Shown here: piece after piece, positions 1 to 13,200 of the stretch
How the letters are laid out: each line of letters begins with the position of its first letter
How positions within the stretch are numbered: position 1 is the stretch's first letter
DNA from: Gonapodya prolifera JEL478
Taxonomy: Eukaryota; Monoblepharomycota; Monoblepharidomycetes; Monoblepharidales; Gonapodyaceae
Direction: 5' to 3'
Assembly (NCBI GenBank): GCA_001574975.1
Contig: KQ965759.1
Coordinates: 335,924 to 399,923, forward strand
Length of the DNA stretch: 64,000 nt
Program-made: the position numbers and the translations under genes
The notes under the pieces: generated by a model
Seen by the model: the letters and a program-made list of their open reading frames with translations, nothing else
Database searches by the model: none
Told to the model about the DNA's origin: nothing

Positions 1-1877
1 CGCTGAAGCGTTGAGGAGGAACACGACGCTCATATCAGTTTAAATGGCAAGTGAGTTGATTTGTAGGGACGAAGGGGAACGTAACACTGTGCTGACAGAG
101 TCTTTCACACTTCTTGTGAAGATAATGGCGTATCTGACGATGTGAAGAGGTTGCTGCGGTCTCTTGCAAAGTATGGACGTTCTCTTGATTCATAAATTCG
201 GTTCATATTATTACCAGTGGTGCCAAGCTACTTGGTAGATGTGCGATATTTGAATTGTGGTGAGTTCGTCTTGGCTCCCTGACCCCTCCCCGCGACCCGC
301 TACACCCGGCCCTTCAACAGCATCGCTCCAATTGCACAGTTATATGCATGGCGCATTCTACCGAGTCCTGCCGCGCCGTTCGTCATCCAGCCCACGTTTC
401 TCTTGACTTGTGCGTGCAGTGGCGAGTCCACGCCCAGATTCGCCGGCGCCATGCCCTGACCGTTTCCAGACTGCGCTGTTGCGCGCGTACCCAGTTTCCG
501 GCGGAAGGAAAGGTGCCCGCCATGCCTCCCGGGTTGACGTCAAAGATGGGCGTTGAAGGCCCAGGAGAACCACGTTGGCGACGGGGATACCGAGATAAGT
601 GATGCGGAGATTGACGGGGCGAGCGCGCGGGGTGGAGACGTCGACCGCCCCGCGACTGGGCCATCGCAGCCGCCGGGCATGTGCGAGCTGCGGTTGATCT
701 CGCCGCGTGTGATGATGGACAAGCGGGTGTCGGTCGCGGGTCCGCGATTGTGATTGTCAGTGCATGTTGCTGTGAGTGCAAGTAATGAGTGAGGAAGCCG
801 TGGACCCGCCAGCGGGTACGGCCACGGAGGCAACCTGGTAGTGGGCCCGCCCTGGTGCATTCCGCGGTACCCCGCGATTACGCCTGATGGCATGGACGTG
901 ACGGCTCTGGGCGCTCAGGCGTTGAGGTGTACGGATGCTGGGTAGCTGTCACGGATGAGACGCCGTCGAGGGAATGAGATGTGGAGGACGGGAGAGAGAC
1001 GAGTGCGATAGAGAAGAGCCTGGGATCTGCGGCATAGCAGACGTGTGGTTCTGGCATGTCGCCGAGGTTGGGAGCAGTCGAGGTGTACGATGACTAGGTG
1101 TCGAAAACGAAGAGAAGGGCACGCCGCCTCGTAAAATGGGCAGGTGCTGTGCTTGCTCAGGCGTCGAGACTGCGACGATCAGTGGTAGCACGAAGTTAGC
1201 GAGACTGGAGGACGTCAGAGCGAGAAGTAAGCATACCGAGGGATGATGTGGTCGACTTATACTTTGGAGTTCTATTAAACAAGCCCCCAGTGATATTGGT
1301 CGGACGTGAGGAGGTTCGCAGTATGCAAGAGCGCATTTCAGCCGATGCGAGTGTTTCTCCTCTCTGAGTATGGCGACACTCTCGGAGCCAGGGGACGGTG
1401 TTGGGAGTTGCCATGCCGGAGAGGAGTACGATCGTCGCATACGAAGCGCTTGCATGTACGTGGCAAAGACGTGCTGAGAATGCGGGGAGTCGCGTTTGCG
1501 TGGAATCGAATTTGTGTCTCTTGTGAACGATTCATGAGAGGTAAAACAAGATTTGCCGCCCTGACCCACCTCGAGCAGATGACTACATTCATGTGATAAA
1601 GTTCTTTCGAAATGAGGTCCATCGAGTTATTCGTAATTGAATGCAATAGGGAAGTCTTCTTACCCCAAGGGATTCAAGTTCAGCAAATTTGAAGGAAGGT
1701 CGAAGATATTCAAATTTCCACACTCCAGGAATGTTTGATTTGGATTTCGTTAGACTATTCCTCGCATAACCAGTAAATGAAGTCTTGCAGGTCGAATCTG
1801 CAGATGGGATCACATGTTGGCCACATGTGTTGCAAACCCTCTTCTGGAACCCTCTTCTGGAACAGTTCGTCCTCCTC
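1..1877. other. No gene recognised
   Basis: Several short open frames exist on both strands, but none has a recognisable motif, a consistent exon structure or a convincing composition. The last part is the 5' flank of the F-box gene. Confidence 0.4.
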
Positions 1878-3575
1878 ATGTCCCCTTCCAGTATTTCTCT
1901 GCTAAGAAAACTCTACGCTGCCACAGAGAGGCACTGCGAGGGACAGAATGTGTCGGAAGACCTCTCCGCGACCTTGGAACAGTGCCGACGGTATTTGCGA
2001 TCGATCGAGACATCGCCAGCGAGTCGGGCACCACCAGAGGTGCTTGATGCCATCGTAAAACACTTGAGATCGAGGGATGTGATGACTGTCACGCGTGTTT
2101 CGTGAGTGACTGTCGTGCCGGATACATCGGCAAGATTGATGTTCGAATATGTCGTCGATTTCAGTGTGACTTGGAGCAACAGCGCCCGACGAAAGCTTTG
2201 GGCGACCATCGATATTGACAAAATGAGCATTCAGGAAAGGCGCTTGATCAATCGAAGCTCTGCCAAGGCCTTGGGAGACCGCGGTCGGCTTTTGCCAATG
2301 TCAGAGTTCCCCATCAAAACGATTCTGAGAGATACATCTGGAAATTCATGGAAGTACGAAATAAGCAAAGAACTCCGCTGTACGACAACAGTCACTAAAG
2401 TCATCTATCGCCGGTCAACGGACAATCCCATTCATTATTCCACCCCCGAGACGTACCCTGTTTTTCTGGAGAGTTTCTCCAGACTGACGGAGCTGGAGAT
2501 GATCTGGCCGCTGTTTGATACACGTGCCGCACCTCGTTCTTTAGCCTGTCGGGACCCTTTGGCCGCGATGGCCGACAAAGTCACATTCTTGAAACGACTT
2601 ACAATTGTCATGTACTGTGGGCTCTCTGGAGGACCATACTATGATGAGAATGGCAACAACTGGGATTACGTCGGCTTCAAAGACATTCGCAAATCCCCTC
2701 TTTGTCGTAGCGTGGAGCACCTGACGATCAAAGAACGGGCGGTTGACCACAACACCCTTGGCCCACAGAGCGAGCTGCGCCTGTGGTCGGACTATGACCG
2801 AGAAATTCTTTTTTCTGGAATATTGAGTCAGTTTGGACACCTCAAGAGTCTCGCGGTCGGAGCATTTCGAGAAAGATTGCAAATGCAAGTGCCCTGGATG
2901 AACAGCGCACGAGCGCACATCGAAACGTTTTTGGATAGGATGGACTGGCGGAAAATGGAGACCTTGTCTCTGGAGGCGTATTATGGAGCCGAAAGCGTGG
3001 ACCTCGCGGAGAGATTTTACCAACAAATCTCGGAGCAATGTCGACGATTACGTTCACTCAGCTTGTACACATTCACGCACGATTTTGGGGATGATGCTGG
3101 CACCCCAGGCATGTCGCTTCTTTCTTTACTGACAACACTTCCTTCGCTGGAAGAACTTCATCTTTACCCAACCGTAAGCCGCTGGAACCACGAGAGGGAG
3201 TTCCCACAAAAGCAGGATTCACTTCGCCAGATTTTGTTGCATCATTCGTCAATGAGAGCATTCTCTTTCGGGGTATGCTCCCTTTTCGATTCCACTTCCC
3301 TTGAAATCCTCACCTCCACTTGTCCTCACCTCACGAGTCTAACCCTGGATCGCGTTGGTAGAATACCAGCGGCGGACCTGACAAACACCGTTGGACGGCT
3401 CTTATTCCTCGAGGACTTACGTATTGAGTTGATGATCGGGTTAAGACCAGTTGAAATGGCGCACGCCAAAGCCTTGGTGGATCATCCGAGGCTGATGTCG
3501 CTTCGGTACAGCGAGTATGACCTTGCTGGTGAAGATGTGCGAGACGTGCTCTTTCAAAGGTTTACTGGGAAATGA
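1878..3575 (+). CDS. F-box protein with LRR-like C-terminal region
   Basis: Two exons, 1878-2101 and 2165-3575, with a 63-nt GTGAGT...CAG intron, give 544 residues. Without the intron there is a TGA exactly at the junction; splicing restores the frame as RVS-VTWSNSARRKLW, which is the normal second half of an F-box. The F-box spans about residues 50-95 (APPEVLDAIVKHL then RDVMTVTRVS). The rest is rich in leucine repeats (LRSLSLYTF, LEELHLYP, HLTSLTLDRV), as in F-box proteins that present substrates to an SCF ubiquitin ligase. The F-box would bind Skp1 and the repeats would choose the target, which cannot be read from sequence. I chose the ATG at 1878 because it opens directly into a good helical region; the same frame stays open to 1785 but without an ATG. 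The fold of the C-terminal half is inferred from pattern only. Confidence 0.75.
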
Positions 3576-3948
3576 GTTGCTTCGCGCTGGAGACTGTGCG
3601 AATGCTATCAGACAGGACATGTCTGTGACTTCGCGGGGTAGCTCATGCTTTTCATTCATATGCATAAAGGTGATAATGTTTTTCATACATGAAATTTTTA
3701 TTCAAAATCGACTATAAACCTACTCCAACGCTCATTCAATTGCCCACTCCACACAATTTTCATTAAGACTTCGTTCGGCGCTTTCTCAGGTTCCGGAGTC
3801 GCCCGCCGAGGGGTCCTGGGAGGTCGGCATCGATGTCTGCAGAGGACGACGCACCCGGGAGACCCTCTGCTGGCACTGTCGGTTCCACGGTGAGCACCGT
3901 CGGGCGCAGATTTTGGGTTCTGCAACATGGCTAAGCCATCAGAAGTCT

Positions 3949-6055
3949 TCATCTCAAACGTTCTGAAAAATTCAATTGACTTGTACTCACCACTTCGGGG
4001 ACGAGTTCACGCAACGATAACCGGCCACCCTCGTCCTCGCCATCTTGGTCGAATCCAGCTTCTTCAGGAGACCTTTTCCGCCCTGAGCTTGTCTGCGACA
4101 GTTGCCCAGGAATCACTTCGAGTACTTGTTTCGTTACGATCACGGCAGGAATATCGGCGAAGACAGGAAAGCAGTGACAAGCGAGATGAGTTAGGACGAA
4201 GTCGTTACTACCAAAATGTGATATCTTCTCAAGCACCATCGCTTGCCAATCCAGTCAAATCAACCTTGACTAGGCCCGCCGCTGATATTGCGACGGTAGA
4301 GACTCCTTGTTTGAGCGGATGCGGTTTCCCACGCTCCGCCACCACTCCAGAATCTACAACATCTGGCGTTTCATTCAGGTGCCTGTTCACGTCATCAATC
4401 TCACCGAGATCGGGTGAATCTGACCCGTGGTGGTTTCCGTTGCTCCCTTCAATCGACAGCACCGGACGAAGCCCCAAGTAGTCATCTGTGGAAGCAGGGA
4501 GTGCAGCAGGTGCATTTGGAGATGGAGACAAAGCGGTCTGCATATGCTCCGCTTCATTCGAAGAGGGGATAACAGATTCAGAATCCACCACGACCAGGGG
4601 GTTCATTGATAAGTCATTCGAACCCGGGAGGTCGGAAACAAAGACTGACTCTTTCTCGGGTTCGGCAGAAGACCCCGAAGAATGTCCAGTCGCTGGGGTT
4701 TCATCGACATCGCACAGATTCTCGAATTCGCCACCATCCTCATCCTAATCTTCGTCCTCATCCTCGTCGTCGCTCAAGGGTGCTGGTGCAAATCGTCCGG
4801 CAGTAAATCGCGCGGCAAACAGCTCGGGGTTCGGCATCATGACCTCATTTGGGTCAAACGGTGAAGTTGGTTTGGATGATCGTTCCTCCGTATCCGACTC
4901 CCACCCGTTCACCAATTCGTTAGATGGTTCCGCAGATGCATGAGGTACTCCGGCTAGCGCTCTGAATTCCTGCCCAACAATCGAAGATTCATGCCTCTTT
5001 CGATCGATGGCATTATCCAGGGCCTTTTCGACTGATGCTTGTGACACGGACTCGAATCTCACGAAACCCTTGACGCACTTCCTGACTTCGTCAGTCCTAA
5101 AAGCGCGGGGAAGCTTTGGAAGAGGTGTATGTCCGAGTGACTCCGTGACTTCCATGTAACGCACGGCAGCGTCAGGGTCTAGTACGTTCATCGTGAAAAT
5201 ATCGCGCACATCTGCTTATTCAACGGGCTCCACGACACCATATCCGCGATCTGCGAGAAGCTTCTCCACAGCCCTTTTCTTAAAAAAACATTGGTTGTGG
5301 CCAATAACCAGGTGCATGTGGGGGGTCGCAAAGCTGCAGCGATCGGGCCCTACCCACTTCCTCAACACACTCAAGATTGCGTCGCGCATGTTAAAGTGGA
5401 ACCCCAACTTTGCTGCCGCGTACACGGCCCACTCGACGTCCAGAGTGTAGTCATGTACAATGCGCCGGGCGAATTCGCTCTTGTGTGCTCTCCGAAGGTC
5501 AACTCGGAAGTGAAGCTATTCGTAGTAGATCCAGGACTGGCTGCTGGTGACACCCGGAAGAGGCATAAATGCTGCCTTGAAACGGAATATCTTCCTGTAT
5601 GTCGCGCAAGGCGTTGCGGTTTCATCGGCGAATGCGTCCGCTGTCGCAACAGTGGTGAGCGAATATGGAGCGGTAAGGCAGCCGGGGCAAAAGAGCACAG
5701 GCGATGTCAAGTACTTGAAGGAGTACATCGCTTTACACTGTACACACTCGTCGGTCTCCGCGGGAAGTGTGGTAGTTTTGTTGTCAAAACCGTCTTCATC
5801 GTCACCGTCTTCGTCGACGTTAGCCATCATTGTGATTGCCGCCGCAATGTACCTCAGGTACTGCTCCACTGCGCTGTCTTCGAGCCGCGACACTATGAGC
5901 CACGCCAGTTTCGGCGCGATGTTAGTCTGGTCCACCACTTTCTTCATGAGCTCAATCTTCGGGGGAAGGATAGCGTTGACCAGCCGAGAGCTTCGTCTCG
6001 CCGAGAGCGCATCCTCCAGAGAAAATGTCCGGCGCCGAAGTAGGATACGTTCCAC
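3949..6055 (-). pseudogene. Decayed single-frame gene with three in-frame stops
   Basis: From the ATG at 6055 one minus-strand frame runs to about 4229, broken only by TAG at 5516-5518, TAA at 5216-5218 and TAG at 4745-4747. Sequence on both sides of each stop is clearly protein-like: YYE-stop-LHFRVDLRRAHK, VEPVE-stop-ADVRDIF, and an acidic run DEDED-stop-DEDGGEF. After 4229 coding seems to move to another frame (4239-3949, VLEKISHFGSNDFVL...) and may enter a further exon below 3965. A possible zinc site (ECVQC ... FCPGC) lies near residues 100-120. No usual-size intron removes the stops. I do not recognise the family; it may be a dead mobile-element gene. Readthrough is possible but less likely because two different stop codons are involved. 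Confidence 0.5.
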
Positions 6056-7231
6056 AATTCCGGTGGGCAGCTACGTCGAGGGAGGTTCCGGTGTTGCATC
6101 GTGGGGAAAGCAGAGGAGAGCTTTGATGGAAGACAATTTTCGGCGTGCGTGTGCGGGCGGGAGGCGGGAGGAGGTGAGGTGGCGGATGGGTGCGCTTCCG
6201 CTGCTGCTTCTGAGCAAGTGGAGGTCTGGTGCTGCTCAACACTTTATTGGGAACAACTCTTTCCATCGACAGCACCAATGATTGCTCGCCATCAGAGGAG
6301 CTACGCGCGCGCACTTTCGGGCCATGTGAGTATCTCTGTCGCCTCTCCAGCAGAAGAGCGCTCCGGCTGAGTTTGTCTCTTTGCATCCCTGCGCCGTCGT
6401 TTGATGGCATCGACGAACAGGGCGGAACGGTGAATTAGTTTTCCCTCGCTGGACATTAGACATCGACGGCGACTTCTCACGAAACAGTCGGTTCGTGTAG
6501 TCTATACCTCGGGACAGATTGCCCTCTCACCCTCCTCGCCTACAGGTTGAAAGGACGAGGCGAGCCGTTGGCGCTTCCCTACCTCGCCTTATCGTGGGAC
6601 ATGAATCCTCCAGAAAGTGGTCTCGAACCCTGCAGAAGCCCAGCTTCTGGCGCGTCTTCGACACGTCCTCTTTGACTTGTCCCCTCGAGAAGTTCAAGAA
6701 TCCTGAAGGTATACCTAGAATGAACCGCACCATTGGAATGACCGATAAGGGGTGACTGGCCTGGTGCGGGGACGGAGTGAGTTGCCCCCTTGTTTTGCGT
6801 GGTAGCACTAACTGGGGTGCTGGTGGCTGCCTCCACTCGGCGCACCCCGGGCAACGGCCGGCCTCTTATGCTGGCGACTTTGTCGGTGTGCTTGGGGCCG
6901 GACAGCTTTAGCCACCATTCCCATCGAAGTGATCGAGGAGAGCGGGACGGGTGGAAGGGTTTAGTCCTCAACGTACTGGTACAAGAATGTGTACTGAACC
7001 AGATTATATTCCCTGTGTTGCCACCGACGTTTCCTGTCCTTTGACTTATGCCGGGGAATGTTCTTCGACGGGTCGAATGATCGAATACTTCTTTTGGGGG
7101 GAATCATCGACTGTCAGTCACTCTAGTGTATTATTGCTCTTCACATCTCCAACGAATAATGCAATGAACTCAAAACTGTCAATATATATCATTGTATCCC
7201 CTCGAGCTGGCGGTATCAAAAATGCATTGTA
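6056..7231. other. Intergenic; nothing recognised
   Basis: Lies between the 5' end of the decayed gene and the 3' end of the golgin gene, both on the minus strand. Short frames only; no motif or repeat noticed. Confidence 0.4.
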
Positions 7232-10200
7232 TCATCGGACGAGCTTCTGCATGCGGTAGACTGTTTCCGAAAGGCAGAAGAAGTAAGAACGTCTCGCTTA
7301 CTTTTATCAGTCAAATCAAATTCAGCTCACCTTCTTCGGGCGAGTATCGCAGTATCATTCCCAAAACTGGTATGAGACTCTTCTATTGAGCCGAAAGAGA
7401 TCATGGAGTGACGCAAGTGAAGCGACGGGGGATTGAAAGGGTGGGGTGCGTGCGTGTTGAGTATGCGTGTCAGAGATGAAGAGCCCTCGTGCTCAAGTTG
7501 TATCATCATGAACTCACCCTAAACTCCTTCTTCTCCACGAACTGAATCAACACCTGCTTCAAATAATCCACATTCACCTCATCGGGCCCCACGACGATCG
7601 AAGCAGGTCCACCTCTGTTGGGGCTCGCTATACCCGGCGAGTTTCCAAACGACATGCGAGGTTGACGTGACGTGGGCGATTGCGGTGCGGATTCGGTGGC
7701 GAAGGGAGTCGTCGTTGCCGTGCGTGTGGTGTCGATCTGCAAAGTTGCCGTGGCGCCGGCGGGTGAGGGTGCGCGGTAGGGTAGCGCACTGGGTCGTGTG
7801 GATACGGATGCGACAATGCTTGCGGCGATCGCGGCAAGACCCTCCTCCGAGGCAGACCGAGGTCGCTCACGAGCGGATGTGGCGGCACTCGACCGCTCGA
7901 ACGAGCGTGGCTGGTCCGCCGATGCGCGGCGGCTAAAAGGGGTGGTGGGCGATGTCATGGAACGAGTCAACTGGCTCATGTTGGGTGATGGTGATGGCGA
8001 AGGGGGGTTGTCGAGACCTCCAAGCTTGCGATGGAGTTTTCGGATTTCGTCTTTGAGGGTCTACGTTTGTGAAAGCAAACTCAGCTTCGTAACGCAGGTC
8101 AACCCATCATTTTAAAGACGAACCTTGTTCACTGCCTTGTAATGGCCTTCCCGAACCTTGTAGTCTTCCGCAAGCCGCTCGCTCCGCTCCTGCAGCTGCC
8201 GCGACGAATGCTCGGCTGCCTCGAGACGCTCTGTCAGGTTGGAAACGGACGCCTGATCCCAAACCGTTTTGTTCAGTAATGGGCTCACGCTACTCGGTAG
8301 ATTTCACTCACCTCCTTAGACTCCACATCAGCCAAAAGACTCTTCTCTCGCGTTGCACTGTCCGCAATTCGAAGTCGAAGTTTCTCCAACTCGACATTCG
8401 CAACGTCCAATTTCGCCCGCTCCTCCTCCAAAGCACGATCCCCCTCCACCACCTTCCTTTCAGCCTCCTTGATCTCAGCATCTTTTCGCTTGAGCTCTCT
8501 CCCTTTGCTCACCACCTCCCCCTTCAAGTCCCGTAAGTCCTTGACGACACCCTCCAACTCCCTCTGTAATCGATCCCTGTCTTCGGTCATCTCGTATATC
8601 CGTCCCTCCAGCTCTGACACACGAACACGGAGCGAGTCATTCTCGACCGACTTGGTCTGGAATAGCCGCTGCGATGTCTCCAGCTCGGTCTCAAGTGTTG
8701 GTATTCTGCTCTCCAACATGGCTACTTTGGACTGGGACTCGCGGAGTGACGACTGCGACGCAACAAGCTCCGCCGCCTTCTCTTTCAGCTGATCTGAGAG
8801 TGACGATATCGTAGTCGCATGGCCAGATATTTCTGTCCTAAGATCGGCATTCTGCGCCACCTGGCCATCAAGCTGCGCCTGCACAGTCTGAAGTCTGAAA
8901 TCAACCTCCTTGGCTGCATTGTTCGCTTCCTGGATCGACGCAGTGGCACCTTCCGCCTTCGCAATGGCCGTCTGCATGTCCAAGAGCGCCTGCTCCCGCT
9001 CCTTCTCCGCTGTCTCTGCCGCCTCCTCCCGCTCTCTAACTTGCGCACGTAGAGCTTCCATATCGGCTTTAAGCCGTTCGATCTGCTCATCTCTGTCTTT
9101 GAGCTCGGCTTCGATCTTGAGAATCCTGGACTTGGAATTGCGAAGGAGCTGAATCGACTTGTTCTTGGTCTCTTCCGCCTCCTGTTGAAGCTCCTTCATC
9201 TGCTGTAACTCTTGGTCCCGTTCGTTGAGTTCTGACTTGCACAATTTCAGAGATTCCTCCAGATCAGCAATTCGCTTCTCCTTATCTGCCTTCGATTGCT
9301 CTAATACAGGAACGGCCTCTGCAAGTTCGTCCCTCTCAGTCGTTACCGCGGCAAGATCCTCCCGTAATTTCTCCAACTCATCTTTGAGCGAGTCACACTT
9401 CTCTTCAAACACCTTGAGCTTGTCGCCCAGCTCTTTCATTCCTCCCAACGTTGCCTCTCTCGCCAACTCCAATGTCTGCACCTGATCCAGCAGGCGCTCT
9501 ATCCCTGTATCCCTCTCCCGCACGGCTACCTGGGCTCGAGCAATCTTCTCCTCCGCCGCCGCAAATGACGCCTTCGTAGCCATCAACTCATCGGTTGTCG
9601 CAGCCAAAGCTGCCTCGCGTCCTGCGTGATCTCGCATTGCGTTGTCGTACTCTGCTTGGACTCTTCTGACCTCTTCTTGCAGCTTTTGAATCTCTTGCGC
9701 TTCCTCTTCAGTCTTCCTGTGTGCGTCTTGGACTTTCTCTTCTGCATTCTTCCAGGACTTCTCAACCGCCTCGAGCCTCTCAGTTACTGACTTCAATTCC
9801 GCTTCCCGGGCATCCACAGCTTCGGCAAGGTCCGAAGAGCTGCTGGCGCCCGCCCGAAGTTGATGGAGCTCCACATCTCGTGTGGCCACTTCTTGCTTTA
9901 AAAGTCCCATATGACGTTCGAGCTCCTCTGCCCGTGCGACTCCTGCTTTCAACTCTCTCTCCAAGTTTTCAATTTGACCATCCCGCAATCCGATCTCTGC
10001 ACTCAAGTGTTCAACTTGGGCCTCAAGCGATTCATGTGAAGATTTCTCCTCAGATTGTGCTCTACGTAGGTCCTCATTCGTGGATTGCAATCTCAAAATG
10101 TTAGCGTCCATTTCGGCGACGCGTTTCTCTGCCGCACTTGATTTCTCATCCACCTCACGCAACCGCGCTTCTAACTCTCTCACTTTGATTTCTTGGGTGT

Positions 10201-13200
10201 CTCTATCTTGCCTCACGTTTGAGAGTCTCTCCTCCGCTCTTGCCAAGGCCTCAGTACCTGCTCGCTCCATCTCCAACAGCTTTGCACCCTCCGCACTCAC
10301 ACTCTCCAACTCTTCTTCAACCTCTGCCAGCCTCATTTTCGCTTCCTCCGCGTCTCGTGATAGTCTCCGCAACTCTTCCTTCAAAGACGACAGCTCCTTC
10401 GCTGTGGCGACCGCCTCCGATGTTGATGTTTCCCTCTCCAATTCCATTCTAGCGGCTTTAGAGTCAGCTTCAACCATCCTTCTCTCCATAGCCCTCCACT
10501 CGCCTTCAACAACCTCGAGCTGTTCTTTTACTTCGTCCAACTCTTCCCGTAACGCTTCCACCTCTTTCTCCTTGCTTGCGAGTTGGTCTAACGCGTCCCC
10601 TGAGGTATACACGCCAGATCGTAGTGAAATTAGTTCAGTTTCGCGTGCTGACAGGTCGGATCGTACGCGGGTGAGAAGTCTTTCCAGCTCGGCAGATCGA
10701 TGAGTGGCGACAAGGAGTTTCTCTTCGAGGTCAGTGACTGTTTGCTTCTGCATAATCAGCTCAGCTTCCAGTTCTGTTGATCGTAGCTTCAGGGCGTCAG
10801 CCTTCTCCAGGCTATCTGCAAGTGTCTTCTCGACATCCTTCACTGCTGCTTTGTGAACCGCGACTTCCTCAACCAGTGTCGCGGCATCCATCTTCACATT
10901 CTTCAACTCCATAGTTGTCTCGCTCAACTCCGTTCGCAAAGCTTCAACTGTGGCATTCTTCTCGCTTTCGGCCTCCCTGACTCGAGCTTGCCAATTGGCG
11001 ACCTCCAAAGCGTGCACCTCATTCATCTCAGCCCGTACTTCGTCCACTTTCACTCGTACTTCTTCACCTGTTTGTGTTTCCACAGCGCGCCTCTGTTCCT
11101 CAATGTCTCGCACAGCGGCATCCCTTTCAGCCCGTGTTCCGTCCAACTCGCTCTTCAACGTATCCAACTCCTCCTCCAACGACTCAATCCTTCTTCTCGA
11201 ATCTTCTAGGGCCCTTTGGTCCACCGCCGCAGCTTTCAGCGAGACAACCTTCCTTTCCGCCGTTGCGAGGTCTCCCTTAATAACCGCCAAACGGCCCTCC
11301 ATTTCATTCGCGCGGTCCTCCGCGGATCTTGCTACTCGCTCCAAATCGGTCAAGGTAGTCTTTTTCGCTTCCAAATCGGCACGTAGCGCTTCCACTTCGG
11401 CAGTACGATCGCGCAGGTGGGACCGCAGCTCGGACTCATGGTTTCGAACACTTGCAATCTCGGTCCTCAACTGGGCTGCATCTGCTTCAGCATCGGCCAA
11501 CTCTAACCTGGTCTTATCAAGTTTCTCCTTCGAATCGACAAGCTGTGATTCCGTGTCCACAACACGTGCACTCGCCACTTCCATTTCCCGCTCTAGTTCA
11601 CCGACTCTTTGTATCATAGTCTCCAACTCTTTCTCCATCGCTGAGGTAGTGCCGACCTTCTCTGCCACCACAGCCTCCAAATCCTCAACTCGATCCCTGG
11701 CCTCAAGCAACTGTCCTGACATGTCAAACATTAGAGCTTCTCGCCCCTTGATGTCCTCCGTCAGCTTCTGGACCTCTGCCTCCTTCTCAGTAAGCCGCCT
11801 TTCCATCTCGTTTAGTGTGGAAGTGCGGGAGCTAAGCTCATCCACCGTGACCACCATTGTCGCGAGTTGCGATGAAGTTTCAGTCAAGGTTTCCTCCCGC
11901 AAGCGAATGTCTGCTCGAAGACGTTCCACTTCCTCCACCTTATCACGCAACTGGGTCTGAGTGTCCGCCAAGGCTGTCACCTTGCTCTCTAAGTCGTCTG
12001 CTTTATCCTTCGCGACTTGCAACTTCGCAGTCAATTCAAGAACCTTTACCTCTTTGGACGACACTTCCCCGCGGAGTTGCTCGACTTGAGCTTCAAGGTC
12101 AACGTTCTGTTGTCTAGCCAAGTCTAAATCATCCACATGAGAGATCGAACCACTGACCATCGATTGGTTCGTTTCGTCGCCTTGCCCAGGGTTCTTCGTG
12201 AACTCCTCCAACCTCCCTGCCGCCACCGCAAGCGCAATTTCAAGATCAGCAAGCCGGGTGTTTAATGCTCTGGCGTCCACTTCTGTGCGTCGCAAGACCT
12301 CCTCACGTTCTGACAGTTGAGTTTCCAACACAGCAGCTTTCTCCAGTGCCTGCTTGAGCTCCTTCTCACTTTGGGCCACTCGGTCCTTCAATTCAACAAC
12401 CTGTGTCTCCACGTCTTCCAACTTGGAGACCTTGGCTTCAAGTTCCTCCACCTTGTCGGATGCGTCAACGAGATGGCCAGACATGTCGAACATTAGGGCC
12501 TCCCGTCCCGCCATGTTCACTCTCAGCTTTTCGATCTCTTTTGCTTTCACATCCAGAAGCACTTCTAGTTCGTCAATCCTCATCTGGATGTTGCACACGC
12601 CGCCAAGCCGACTTGCAACATTCGTCTCCACATCCACCAAACCAGTCAAAGCGTCGGAGAGGATGGAGTCGAGCTCGATGAGAGATGTAGCTCCCACAAT
12701 TTCGAGGTTTTCCGGCGACTTCACCGAGAGAGCAATGGTTACTTGCTCAGCAAGACGAGCTTCGGACTCCGTGGCACGAATCAGGGCCTCCTCTGCTTGT
12801 CGTTCAGCATCTGCAGCACGTCTTTCCGCCTTCTGTAGGGCCTCCCTGGTATCAACAAGCGCATTCTCTACCTCACGGAGTTGGGCATTCGCAACTTTCA
12901 ACTTGGTTTCAACAAGGTGTGCACGGTTCTCTGCTTCGCTTGTCCGAGCGTCTGCCTCAGAAAGCCTCGCCTCGGCTTCTGCCTCCCTCTTCGAAGTCTC
13001 GGCGGTCTTCACTTCGGCCTCTCGAACACTCGCCTCAGCCTCTTCCGCTCGAGATTCAATAACCTTCACCCTTGCCTCAGCTTCGGCCGTCTTTCGCTCT
13101 GCGTCCTCCGCTCTGACGACGACTTCTCTGGCCCTCGTGTTTGCTTCCTCCAAGAGCCTTTCCGCATTGCGGATTCTCTCTTCCGCTTCTTCAGCCCGGC

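Noticed and set aside
949-1569. A 206-codon minus-strand frame with a hydrophobic stretch
   Set aside because: The hydrophobic part is isolated, the rest is low-information, and no family or exon structure supports it.
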